Origin: Cenococcum geophilum 1.58
Taxonomy: Eukaryota > Ascomycota > Dothideomycetes > Gloniales > Gloniaceae
Length of the DNA stretch: 64,000 bases
Assembly: GCA_001692895.1 (NCBI GenBank)
Contig: KV748230.1
Span: 868,001-932,000, forward strand
Direction of reading: 5' to 3'
Shown here: positions 12,860-24,899 of the stretch, piece by piece
How positions within the stretch are numbered: position 1 is the stretch's first letter
Layout of the letters: each line of letters starts with the position of its first letter
Translations under genes and position numbers: made by a program
The notes under the pieces: generated by a model
Database searches by the model: none
What the model saw: the letters and a program-made list of their open reading frames with translations, nothing else
Told to the model about the DNA's origin: nothing

Positions 12860-14077
12860 TTATAGAATTAGTAAAAAAGGTATAAGAAAGAATAAAAAGG
12901 TATTATAACGCTAAGAGATCTAAGGGACTAGATCTTAAGGAGGGGGATAAAGTATAACTACTATATAAAAATTTAAAGAGTTAATAACTAAGTAAGAAGT
13001 TAGACTATATTAGATTAGGACCTTTTAAGATTATATAAAGGATTTTACTAGTTATATTTAAGTCAAACCTACTAGCTAGAATAAAGATCTACCCTATATA
13101 GTATATTATAATGCTAAAACTAGCATATAGGAATATTAAGCTACTAGTTTATAAAGTAGACACGTATAGAGGGCAAGAAGAAGATAAATAGTAAGTTTTA
13201 AAGATTATTAGTTGTAAGGATATTAGTTATAAGGATATTAATGATAAAATATAGTATAAAGTTAAGTAGATAGGCTATAATAAGACTACCTAAAAGCTAT
13301 TAAAGAACCTAAAAAACGCTATAGGAAAGGTATAGGAGTATTAAAAGAGATTAGGTTAGGCAGTATTAATAAAAAAAATTACTAAAAAATAAGCCACCTA
13401 AGGGGGACCTAAGAAGAGTAGTTGCTGAACTACTTAAATCTATTTCCTTCTTAGTTAGAAGAGAATCCATTTTTTTATTACTAAGTTCCTATAAACCTTA
13501 TTTTATAAGTTTTTACTCCTCAAAATAAACCTTTTTATAAACCTTCTTAAGACGGAGTAACTAAGTAGACGCCGTAATACGGGTATTTAGGGCCTTCTAT
13601 TCCGCATTATAAAAACATTTTAACTTAATAAAGGCTTAAGATAACTCGCTATTAAAACGTATAATAGTAGATTAAATATAAGACCCTAAGGCAAATTAAT
13701 TAAGGAACTAGATAACTATTAAAAGTAATAAAGCGCGTATATTTAGTATTAAAAGTAAAGTAAACGTTATAAAATAAACGAATATTTGCTTTAGTATACT
13801 TTAAGTAAAAGGACGGTTATTAGGAAGATAGACTCGCTAGTATAATATAAACTAACCCCTCTTTTATATAGCGAGAACACGGAGGTAGTATAATTTCACT
13901 AAGCGATAATATTACAGCAACGGTATAAGTATAACGTTAGGTATATAAAAAAGAAGAAGCTTTAGGTATAATAAGCAATAATATTAACTAAATTAATTAG
14001 ATGGATATTATATCTCTAGTAAATAACTTAAAGATATTAAGAGTTTTTAAAGACGAAGATAGAAGGGAGGGAGATGG
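12860..14077 (+). pseudogene. Gypsy A integrase end and 3' untranslated region
   Basis: This is the continuation of Gypsy A after Gypsy B. The first bases repeat the ttata target site and the reading continues the integrase C-terminal region found intact in order at 29705-30090 in C. Past about 13390 the sequence has no coding character and is the long 3' leader shared with C. A polypurine tract with gaagggagggagatgg ends at 14077. Confidence 0.87.
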
Positions 14078-14430
14078 TATTATAGACGCTTTAAGTATAA
14101 TATTATAACTACTAGGAGAGGAGTTAGAAGTAGCTAGTTAGTTAATTAAGGTATAGTCTAAAATAGAGCCAGTAAAACTATATAATAAGGAATAGTAACT
14201 AAGGTTATATAATATGCTATATATTAAATAAAAGGAATAGGAAAAACTTATATACCTTATATATAAGACGTACCTTACGTATAAGGAGGATTTTTTAGGA
14301 GTACGGTTATATATTTAAAGGACTATAGTCCCTACCTAGATGGTTCTTCTCTTTATAGTAAATCTTAGAATATAAGTAGAGTTAATCTATAAGGTAACCA
14401 CTCTACCAGTTATATTTATATTGTCAACTA
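14078..14430 (+). repeat. Gypsy A 3' LTR, truncated
   Basis: The LTR starts tattatagacgct, matching TGTTACGAACGC of the family after RIP changes, and can be followed to about 14430. The last 70 or so bases, including the CA end, are missing. The 5' LTR of A lies beyond the left edge, so the element's own target duplication cannot be read. Confidence 0.85.
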
Positions 14431-15249
14431 TTCTATATGTTTTTATAAATAGTACCCTACTTTTTTCTATTTATCTACTAAGACTTTATATATCTATAAG
14501 ATAACTTTAATAAGTATAGAAATGTACTAGTTGCTATAAATTTAGGACACTGCTAGCGATATACCCCTAAATAATACGTGTATACCCCCTAATTGATACG
14601 TATACACCCCTACCTTATTTAGTTTAAACAGTTCCTTACTAAGTTTAGACGCTTCCTTACCAAGTTAGAATATTACGTGCGTTTGACTTATTTACGCCTA
14701 TATCGCGAAAATCAATGCGCGCCACGTAACTTTTATAACTGTAACACTACAATTAAATCTTAATTTTGGAGTCTAAATTAGATTTAGAACGCGCCAAAGG
14801 AGACCTTAGTAAAGTCCTCCTTAAAGGGCAAGTCCCTACGCAGTGCTTTGTAAGTCATCGCGCGAACTAATTTAGGTACTACTACTAGTATAGTCCTTAA
14901 CGAAAACTCCCCTTACTAAGATCCCTTTCCGTCTTTAGACCTAAGCAGCCGCCGCTTTAACCTAAGCTGAGGGTAAGCAGCCCTAAGCACGCCCTAAGTA
15001 TATAAGGAGGGGTCTAGTTCTGGGCCCTTAGGGCCCAAATTTAGAAATCGGCTAAAGATGCCTAATATTGCCTTAAATTAAAAGTTTCGGCCAAGACTAC
15101 TATCTTAGACTTAGCCACCTCCTTTAATCCTTAAAACCATTACTAACGTATTTACGCTTACCCCTTATCGCAACCATATTAACGACCCTAGCTTAACTTA
15201 TGCCCAGCTTTAGATTTTGGGTTATACCGCAATTATTAAGATTATTTAA
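14431..15249. other. Decayed intergenic sequence, no gene recognised
   Basis: No supported reading frame is visible. There is a short repeat near 14565-14610 in which a tatacccc-type motif recurs three times with gatacgtgtat-like spacers. From about 14700 the base composition is noticeably less AT-rich than the flanking Gypsy DNA. The region continues on the far side of the solo LTR, so it was one piece before that insertion. Confidence 0.5.
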
Positions 15250-15442
15250 TGTTATGGGACGGGGGCAGTGGCTACAAAGCGTATGTATTTGAGGAGTCTA
15301 CAAGACGTTACGCGATCGATCGTAAGGGTCGAGGGCGTAAGGAGGTGATATACCTACGCGTAGCTGACATAAGCTGTACGCGAGGTGTACGCGAGAGCAC
15401 GGGGCTCTTCTATAGAGGCCCCTGCGGTGGGGTTCCGTGACA
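15250..15442. repeat. Solo LTR, GC-rich, with perfect 5-bp TSD
   Basis: This 193-bp segment starts TGTTATGG and ends CCGTGACA, giving TG...CA termini and near inverted ends. It is flanked on both sides by tttaa (15245-15249 and 15443-15447). These are the expected marks of a solo LTR left by LTR-LTR recombination. It is far more GC-rich than its surroundings and contains many CpG and CpA sites, so it has escaped most RIP. The 63-codon open frame inside it is incidental. It is unrelated to the other LTRs in the window. Confidence 0.85.
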
Positions 15443-16803
15443 TTTAAAATAGCTATATAGTACAAAATGCTCCTTATTAACTATCGTTTTATTCTTTTAA
15501 GTGTTTTAGTAGTATTTCCATATTAACTTCCGGCTAATAACTATATAGTTTTCCCCTTTAGGTAATCGTTTAAAGGATTTACACGTACTTTTAAATAAAC
15601 CCTATAATATAAATGGCTAGAATAATAGGATTAGGTAGTGCCTTTAAATACTTTAGGGGCGGACTAGGATATAGGTTAAAGAGGAGATTTAATAAACCCG
15701 CTTTACCTAGTATAAACTTAAATACTCCTTAGATGGCGACCTAGACTTTATACTAACGCTTCTTAGTATAGTATAAGGGGCTTAGATTAGATAGTATAGG
15801 CCTTTATAAGCTAACCTAAGAGAGGAGATTTATATAGATATAGCCTAATTAGGAAATAAGGAAGTGAATTAAATAGGTTGGACTGCGCGGCGCGGGCTTA
15901 TAGGGGTATAGCTTAGTAAAGAGTAAATTAGATTAGATAATATCAGCTAGGTTTAGCCTAAGTTATATAGATTATTATATAAACACGGCCTAATTAAGAG
16001 CAGAGGGGTTATATTAGTAGGCCCCTACCATCTAAGCAAGTAGGGTAGGTATAGCCGATATAGATAAGATAGTGCTAATATTAACTAGTTAGTAGAGCGG
16101 CGTAGATCTAAGGTAGGCATAGCTCTAAGGAACGTAAGAAGCTATAGTAAGGGGAGTAGTATTATATAGAGACGGCCCAATATAGAATAAGGGGCTGGAT
16201 TAAATAGTGCGAGTAAGTAGACTAGATTGGACAAGTCTAATATCTAGAAGTTAATTAAGTGGGGTAAATTTATATAAGCACTAATGGCGGACGACGCCGG
16301 GGTTGGATTTAACGAATTATAGCACTTTTAGGCTAAACTACTAGCGCAAAGCCTAGGGGAATGGCTTAGTAATATCCTTGTATAGGTTTAACCGAGCAGG
16401 GCCGGCTTATATAGACGTAGTTTTAATTATAAACGTTAATATAGGATTAGACAGCTTTAGTCTCCAGAAGTTTATCCACTTAGGCAACTTTATATAAGTA
16501 TACTAGATAAAACTACGGGAATTTAGCTGAATTATATAGTAGCGGCGCTCCTTAAACTTAGTAAGTAGGGTAGAATCCTACAAAGCGAAGAGTATTTAGG
16601 TGTTATTAGATGGTGCTAGCCCCTATAAAGTTAAGAGGATTTCTTAGGCATAACTCCTTATAACCCGCTCCATTGAAACCCTTAAAGTTATAGTATACTA
16701 GCCTAGAGTAAAGCTTAACCCTCTTTATTAAATATCTTAATATCCCTAATCTAGAGACGGCTATATCTTCCTTCTTACTATTAATATTAACCGCACTACG
16801 GAT
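15443..16803. other. Decayed sequence, no gene recognised
   Basis: No domain is readable here in any frame, even with TAA/TAG taken as Gln. Its right end may be the upstream part of the broken reading frame at 31338. Just left of Gypsy C (about 16760-16803) a frame without a non-RIP stop runs into the target site of C and would continue in phase on the other side. That is tentative. Confidence 0.4.
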
Positions 16804-17228
16804 TATTACGGACGCTTTAAGTACGATATTACGACTACTTGGAAAAGAGTTAGAAGAAGCTAGTTAGTTAATTTAAGTATAGTCTAGGATGGAGCCGGTA
16901 GAGCCATATAATAAGAAATAATAACCAAGGTTATATAACGTAATCTGTATAATCTATAGGATTTGTATAATCCGTAATAGAGTAGATAGAGTATATATAC
17001 ATTACGTATAAGAAGGATTTTATAGGAGTACGGTTGTATATTTAAGGACCCTTAATCCCTACCTAGATAGTTTCTTCCTCTATAGTAATTCTTAGAATAT
17101 AATTAAAGTTAATCTGTTAGGCAACCACTCCACCAATTATTATTACGTTGTTAACTTTAATTTACATTACCTATATACCTAGCCTAATAATGAGCCCACT
17201 GTAGTTCCTACTATAAGATTCCGTTATA
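16804..17228 (+). repeat. Gypsy C 5' LTR
   Basis: This 425-bp LTR begins tattacggacgct and ends ccgttata, corresponding to TGTTACGAACGC...CCGTTACA of the family. It is 18 bp longer than its 3' partner because of a short repeat expansion around 16940-16990. Confidence 0.9.
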
Positions 17229-18640
17229 TAATTACTACCTAGTTATAGTATTAAATACAAAAAGTCGAATAATATACCACTAAAAGCACCAGCTACGACG
17301 CCATTAACGGCGGCAACTACTTTAAGGTTAGGTAACGACACTAGTATAGCAGATACTAACTTATAGCAACCTATAACGGTTAGATAACTATAAGGAATAG
17401 TTAACTAGCTAATAGAAAATAATACGATATTAGAAAATAGAATTAATGGAATTAGAGTAGTAAAGATTAAGTTACTATTAATTAAGAGGTACTTAGGAGA
17501 AAGGTTAAAGCTTAAGGGGTTTCTTACCTAAATACACTTTAAAGTTACGTAAGAAGGGGTAAAACTACTAATACCTATAGATCGAATAGCATATACGGGA
17601 CTATTCCTATTAAGAAGAGCACTTAAATAGTTTAAGCTTTACCTTACGGAGATATAAGCGAATGGTATAACGACCACTAATTAAGAAGTACGGTTTATAT
17701 TTATAAGCTAGGAAGGGTTTATAGAGCGACTTATACAAATATTTAGAGACCTAGAGGTAGTAACTATAGCGGAAAGAAAACTCCAAGACATTATATAATA
17801 AACCTTAGTAATTAAGTATATAACATAGTTCTAAACGTTAGTAATATAAGTTAAGTTAAATAATAAGGCGCTTATAGCATAGTATAAGTAAGGACTTAAG
17901 GCTAAAGTCTAGGATATAATTATCCTAATAGAAGATACAGATACCCTAAGGGAACTAATAGATTAAGTAATTAAGATTAATAATTAGATCTACTAAAGGG
18001 AACAGGCTAAAAGAGGCTAGGATAAAGTTCTATAGTTATATAAGGCGTAGAGTACGTAACAACTAAAGCTAAGTTAAAAACTATAGTATGGCGCAGAGCT
18101 AATAGACCTAAGTAGTACTAAAGAAGCCTATAAAAGATGGAGCAAAAAGCTATAGAAACCTAGAGAATAAGAATTAAGTAATTAAAGGTTTAAAAAGCAG
18201 AGGCTAAACCAGGGATCTTAGTAGTAGAAGATATTTAGGCGGACTCTATAATAAGAAAAATGGTTTAAAGAAGGAGCTTATATAAATTACGGAAAATAAG
18301 GTTATTATATTAAAGACTATAGAAGTGGTTAGAGTTACTATATAGTAAAGGGAATAAGACTAGCGGACAATATATATATATAAAGGGATAATAATATACT
18401 ACGAGGAACAAAAGAGTGTTTAATTAAAAGTTTTGCGTTTTGTTATAATAACGCATACTAAATTTATAAAAACGCTAAGTATAGCGTAAGCTATTAGCTA
18501 TAGGAGCTAAAATCCTTAAAATATAAAGGAACTAATAAACCAGTTTGTAGATCGGATATTAAGGACAATAACTTTAATATAGGCGAAACATTTTATAATA
18601 ATAAGGCGACGAAAGCGGCTTACTAGGAGTATATAGACCT
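17229..18640 (+). pseudogene. Gypsy C gag with converted zinc knuckle
   Basis: After a leader shared with D and E, a gag-like frame is readable with RIP stops. Its capsid-type core lies around 17600-17960. At 18279-18320 the CCHC spacing is kept but every ligand codon is TAT/TAC (Tyr-X2-Tyr-X4-Tyr-X4-Tyr), exactly as in B and D. Past about 18530 the sequence diverges from B and D before the inserted repeat block starts. Confidence 0.82.
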
Positions 18641-18649
18641 TAGAGATGT

Positions 18650-19650
18650 TATCTATTCACTTGCTCGCAGAGATAAAGATATATTCTGAATAGTGTATTG
18701 TATTAGGGGGTGTAGGCCCGAGGAGAGGGTAATTATCTCAGCCTGCTGTATTGCATAGTAGGTTCCCTACTATCTTAAGCAGTGGTAGATGATTACACAC
18801 TTATTGCCCCCCTCGGGCCTACCGCAAGCCTAAGAGGCTGCAAAATCTATCTATAGGGTAGAGGGTGGGAAAGCGAAAAGCCGAAAGGCTAATTGTAATA
18901 GATATTAATGTTGCTGTTCGGAGGGAAGGCGTGACTTCGCTTTAAATAGACATTTTTATCTATTTACTTACTTGTAGAGATAAAGATATATTCTAAATAG
19001 TATATTATATTGGGGGGTGTAGGCCCGAGGAGAGGGTAATCATCTCAGCCTGCTGTATTGCATAGTAGGTTCCCTACTATCTTAAGCAGTGGTAGATGAT
19101 TATACACTCATTGCCCCAAACAACGCGTACCGTTAGAAGCTAGCGGTACGAGGCCTGCCCCACAACCAATATAGAAGTAGGAATATATCTCGTCTTTTTT
19201 TACGCCCGTAGGGTATCGTTAAAAGACCGTTTGGGTAACCTAGAACCTAGGTAATATCAAAGGCTGTTAACAACGAACCTAGCGGTATAAGGCCTGCGCC
19301 CAATAACCAATATAGGAAGGAGGAAGGGAGAAAGCTGGAAAGCGTTAATTCAAAACCTGTTGAAAAACCCTATGGGAAAAATTGTCAGGAAAGACTACTT
19401 ATCAACAGCTGCTGTGGAAAGACGCGACGCGAAACTTCGCGATCCTCTAGGGGTAAGACGTTTTATTGCGACGACAACACAACGCCGTACGGCATAGTAT
19501 TATTAAGGCTATAAGACGAATAAACAACAAAATCTTTATTAAATAAGCCTTATTTCAAAGCGAAAAGCTAAAAGGCTGATTGTGATAGATATTGATGTTG
19601 CTGTTTGGAGGGAAGGCGTGACTTCGCTTTGAATAGACATTTTTATATAA
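18650..19650. repeat. Inserted block of ~306-bp tandem units with long hairpins
   Basis: This block is absent from Gypsy B and D at the same place. A unit starting tattcacttgctcgcag (18652) runs to gacatttttatc (18962) and begins again at once. The second unit has a different middle (about 19114-19556), and its right end (19557-19650) repeats 18872-18962. Each unit has a run of G directly before TGTAGGCCC and ends with ATAGACA, which resembles a polypurine tract plus LTR, but no element is recognised. The middle (19119-19320) holds its own direct repeat around tagcggta and aggcctgc. Confidence 0.6.
18712..18822. other. Multi-arm snapback hairpin, ~111 nt
   Basis: Four nested complementary arms are visible: gtaggcccgagg (18712-18723) with cctcgggcctac (18811-18822), taattatct with agatgatta, ctgct with agcag, and atagtagg with cctactat around a small loop. 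Nearly the whole stretch can therefore fold back on itself. The second copy (19018-19109) keeps the inner arms but has lost the outer right arm. Confidence 0.7.
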
Positions 19651-22600
19651 AAGGTAGAGAATAATTCTACTATAGAATAGGGAATATTAGTAGGGATTAA
19701 GACCCCACTAAATATAATGTTTATTGCTTTATAAGACGTAAGAGAAGTAGGATAGTAAGCCACTTTAGCACTTAATAAAGGTAAAAGGCTAAAGGCTTAA
19801 GATTCTTAAGACGAGATAAGAGACGATTAAGATTCTTAAGACAAGATAAGGTAAGCTTAAGGACCTATAACGGACAATAATCGATAGAGTAGAGTAGTAG
19901 CTTAGTTTAAAGATATACAAATAAGCTCGGGATAGAGTTTCCTATAGACATAAGACTCTTAAGACGAGATAAGTAAGATTTAAGACTTTTAAAATAAGAT
20001 AAGAATACTAAGTAAGCTTAGTTAGACTAAGGCTAGGGTAAGGCTTAAGATAGAAGCAAGCTTAAGATTAAGAATTTAAAGGGGTTAAGAATTTGGAGTA
20101 TAAATAAGGACACCTATAAATAAGAGGTAAGAGGCTTCTTTATAGATTAGAGAATCTATAGTATAAATAGCAACTAGACTAGGAGATAGATATATAGACC
20201 TAAAAGACTTACTAGAAGAATATAGTATTTAGCCTAAAAATTAAAGAATTAATACCAAGATTAAGAAGTAAGAAGACTTTAAGGATTTATGTATAAGACG
20301 TAAACCGAAAGAAACTATAAAAGAGTTTAGGTAAAGAATTATCGTATAGTAAGAACCGAAACTAGATAAGAGATCTAGTATATTAGGACGTATAAGGGAC
20401 AGAGCACTAGTACAAAGAATTACTAATAGGCCTAGGATAGGTATACTAAGAGCTAAATAGCTTACTAAACTAGAGAATAAAGAGGATCTAGGAATTTCTA
20501 CTAGGTTTAAAGAACGATATATAAAAGGCTATTATAATATAGTAATAAGGAGATACTTCCTTACGGATAAGCCGTATATACTTAAAGGGCTATACTAAAA
20601 GTAGTATAGGCAACGACATAATAACGAGTAGGAAGATTTCTATATATAGTTAGATAAGAAAGTTATCTAGAACCACCTAATTATAGAAAAGGCCATAAGT
20701 TATATTAAAGGAGCCTTAATTATAATATTAAAAGATCTAAAGGAGTAATTAGAGGACTAGAGAAGTAAGAAGTAAATTATAGTACCTATAAATAAAGTCG
20801 CAACGCTTAGATTAATATAAGAAAGGTTTAAACTTAAGAATAAAGATAAACTAAGAGTTAACCTAAAACACCTAGTATATTATACGTTAGTATAGATAAT
20901 ATATATAGATAATATATATAATATATATAGAGTACTAAAAGATAAGAACTAAAAGTACCTAGTAAGAATATATTAGTTATTAAACGAGGTAAAGTATAGA
21001 AACGCTAAGTATATATATAGTTAGTACCTAGTAGAAGTTTAAGAGTTAGGAGACTTAATACTTTAACCAAAAAGATTCCTTATAGAAGAATACTTAAATA
21101 GATAATAGTAGTGGGAATATTTAGAGAATATATGTCTATAGTATATTAAAGATAAAAAGCGAATAAGGTATTAGCTAAAGAATAAGCTAAGTGTAATAGA
21201 ATTAAGCAGCTAATAGTTAGGAAAAGTAGAGGCCTATAGGACTAAAGGGAGCTAGTAGTAGAGCCTTAGACCCTTAAAGGAATTTAAGGATAATATCTAA
21301 ATTTATAAGTTAAATAGTAAGATTAGTAGTTTAAAGCGCTAATAGATAGTAGAGTAACGTAAAACTATATTTTATTAGTAGTAGTTAAAAGAATAGGACT
21401 ACCTTATAGATAGAAGGAACAACTTTACCTATTAGTTATAATTTTAGGGGATCTAATAGCCTATAGAGGAGGGATTATTAATCTTAAAATAGGACCTATT
21501 TAGCTAACAATTAAAGAAAAACAAATTAAAATGTCTTTTAATATCCTACTATTGGGACGAGATAAGGCAGTATTAGGAATACCTTAGTTATAGGAATATA
21601 ATTTAAAGATTAATTGGATTACGGGTTAGGTTAATATTAGAGATACTTAATGCCGTAAAATATAATAATAAACTAAGTTGGTATAGTACTAAGTAAAAGC
21701 AACCTATAAAGAAATGGAAAAAGGGTTAGGCTATATACTAAAGAGATACTATAAGTATAGTAAAAAACTATAGTCGCTAAAAAGTAAAAAGCTATTAGAT
21801 TATATAGTATATGACTATAAGATAGAATTAGAACTAAAAATAAATTTAAAGTTCTTTCTAATCTATAAGCTTACTAAAGAAAAAGGTAAAGCATTAAAAG
21901 AGTTTATCTAGAAAAATCTATAAAAGGGATATATTAGACTATTATAGTTATTAGCGGGTTATCTAGTACTGTTCGTACTAAAGAAGAACAGTAAACTAAG
22001 ACTATATATTAACTATAGATAGTTAAACAGCATTACCAAAAAGGATAGGTATTTTTTACCCTTAATTAGCGAAATTTAAGATAGGATAGGTAATGTGTAA
22101 ATCTTTATAAAGATAGATCTAAGATGGGTATACTATTAGATTAGAATTAAGAAAGGTAATAAATAAAAGATAGCTTTTAGGTTAAAGGAAGGATTATATA
22201 AACTATTAGTTATATAATTCGGACTTATAAATATACTAGTAATATTTCAGAAACGTATTAATAATATATTAGGAGAATACTTAGATAAATTTGTTATGGT
22301 ATACCTTAATATTATTATTATCTACTTAATAAGTAAGGAAGAATACAGAGAATACGTTAAATAGGTTTTAAAAAGACTATAAGAAGAATAAATGCTAGTA
22401 GCAATTAATAAATGCGAGTTCTTTACTAAGAAGACCAATTTTATTAGATTTATTATTAAATTAGGCTAACTTAATATAGATCTAAAGAAGATTAAGGCTA
22501 TAGTGAATTAGTAAGAACTAGAGAATATTACGCAGTTAAAATTGTTTTTAGGGTTTTGTAATTACTATAAAAGGTTTATAGTATAATAGTTAAAGGATAT

Positions 22601-23954
22601 TAAGCCATTTACGCGATTAATAAAGAAAGAAGAACTATAGGTATAGGGAAAGGAGTAATAAGAATTGTTTAAGAAAATTAAGGAGTTATTTACCTAGGAA
22701 CTAGTTCTTAAGATCTATTAACTAGGGCTAGAGATAGTTATAAAAACGGATATATTAGATTATATACTAGGGGCGTGCTTTATATAGAAATATTAAGATA
22801 GATAGCACCTAGTGGCATATTACAGTTGGAAGATAATACTACTAGAGTTAAACTATAATATCTATAATAAGGAGTTATTAGGTATAGTTATAGTACTAAA
22901 GAAATAAAGAGCATTCTTATAAGGTATAAAGAAACTATTTATAGTTAAGATAAACTATAAGAACCTAATAGGATTCCTAATAATAAAGGAACTTAATTAA
23001 AGATAGGTTAGATAGGTAGAGATACTTATAGAATACTATTTTGAGATTTAGTATACTAAGGGTATAGATAATATAAGAGCAGATGCTCTAAGTTAAAAGG
23101 CTAAACTATAAAATAATAAAAAGCCGTTAGGAGCTTTACTGCGAAAAGACATAGATAGATTAATTAGGTATAATTATCTAAAAATTATAGCAACTTAAGA
23201 AAATAATAAGCTAGGAAGAATCTATAAAATACTAAAAAGCTTTTAGGTATAAAGAATTCTAAAGGCCTAGCTAGAAGATCTATAGATAGATATATATAAA
23301 AATTAAGAAGCGAAGTATATCCTAAAAAGTATAATAGAGTAATTTATAAAAGATTTTTATAAGGGAATAACTTAAGGATATAATGGAGCTATAGGCCTAG
23401 TGTTAAGACTCTAGAAGGAGTATATTATTAACGGAATCTAAAATATTATAAGAAAAGTAATAAAAGAGTATCTAGATTGCTAGAGAAATAAACTAATAAG
23501 GTATAAGCTATGTAGAGGACTATAACCTATTAAAATACTAGAAAAACTATAGGAGGTTATATTATAGGACTTTATTATTAAATTATTAAAGTTAAGAGAT
23601 CCTATTAACGGATAAGATTATAACGCAATTTTAGTAATAGTAGATAAGCTTATAAAGTAGGGATACTTTATAGCATATATAGAAGAAATCTTAATAAAAG
23701 ATATCACTAAAATCTATGTTAAAGAAGTATTTATAAGATACGGAGTATTAAGTAAAATTATATTAGATAGAGATCTAAGATTTATAGCAGTATTTTAAAA
23801 GGTATTCTTAGCGGAATAAGGAGTTAGAGTAGTAACTTCTACTATATATTATCCGCAGATAGACGGTTAAATAGAAAGATTAAACTAAACACTAGAATAG
23901 TATTTAAGGTATTATATTAATTACGTATAGAATAATTAGGTATTACTATTACTA
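19651..23954 (+). pseudogene. Gypsy C middle segment and pol (protease, RT, RNase H, integrase)
   Basis: The conserved middle segment of unknown function occupies about 19765-21330. The protease site reads ALIDSR at 21336-21353, with Arg for the usual Gly. RT spans about 21850-22600, where the Asp pair after VYL reads Asn-Ile (22308-22313). RNase H (about 22730-23010) and integrase (from about 23200, VDKL near 23641, ILDRDLRF near 23760) follow. The last 12 bases, ttactattacta (23943-23954), are the target of LINE copy 2 and recur at 29520-29531, where integrase resumes. Confidence 0.87.
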
Positions 23955-24899
23955 AACGTCTAATTTAGATCCCTATTGGGCCCACGCGGACTACTCCTTA
24001 TTTACATATAGGGAGAAAACTCTATTTAAGAAAAATAAGAAAACCCCGTAATCCATCTTCCCGCCTTTTAGGACTCGCCTACTTAACGCCTATAAGTCGC
24101 CTATAGTGCTCTACTACCTTACTATTTAACCTTCTTAGGAACCACTACTACCATAACAAGCCTACGGACGCGCTAGTATTATAAACTATTACTCTACTAC
24201 TATAAAGTTACTAGGGGGCACCTACTGCTCGCCCCCTTACCTTTTATTACTATTTCCCTTATAACCTAGAACTAATTTAGCATATTTTAACTAATAAGCC
24301 ACTAGGTAACCGCCTTAAGGCCTTTTTATATTAAAAGCAGTATATTATAGTTCTCTGTGCTAGCTACTAAGAGTATTATTTCTTAATTAGTATATAGGGG
24401 GCATAGCAGTATTATATGTTTTAATATTTGTTTTAGCTAGCCATATTTACATTTTAGGCTACCTATTAGGACTCCTACCTAGTAAAGCTAATCTTTTAGT
24501 CCTATTATTCCTGTTCTTAAGAGTATTACTATTATATTTTCTACCTTTATTAGGCCTTCTTAGAGCCCTTAGGTATTTACCCCCTATAGCGTTAACTATA
24601 CTATAGCTTAGGTTCGTCTTGCCTAAGTTAGCCTTTATACCTTTAACTCCTATTTACCTCTCTAGCGTTAGTCTAATTAGTATTGTATTATAGTGGATGG
24701 TTTCCTAGCGTTCTTATATATTCTACTTTAGCTCCTTTCTCTATCTTATTATTATCTTTACTAACCTCTTATATGTCTCCCTTCCTCCTTTATATAGACC
24801 TGGGCCCTAAAGCGGCACTATTCTTCTTTTGCTTTCTTTACCTGTTTTTCTAATATCTCTTCCCTACTTTAGGGTTGTTGGTTTATTCTCCTATAAGGT

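Noticed and set aside
15249-15440. 63-codon plus-strand open frame as a small gene
   Set aside because: It coincides with the GC-rich solo LTR defined by TG...CA ends and a tttaa duplication.
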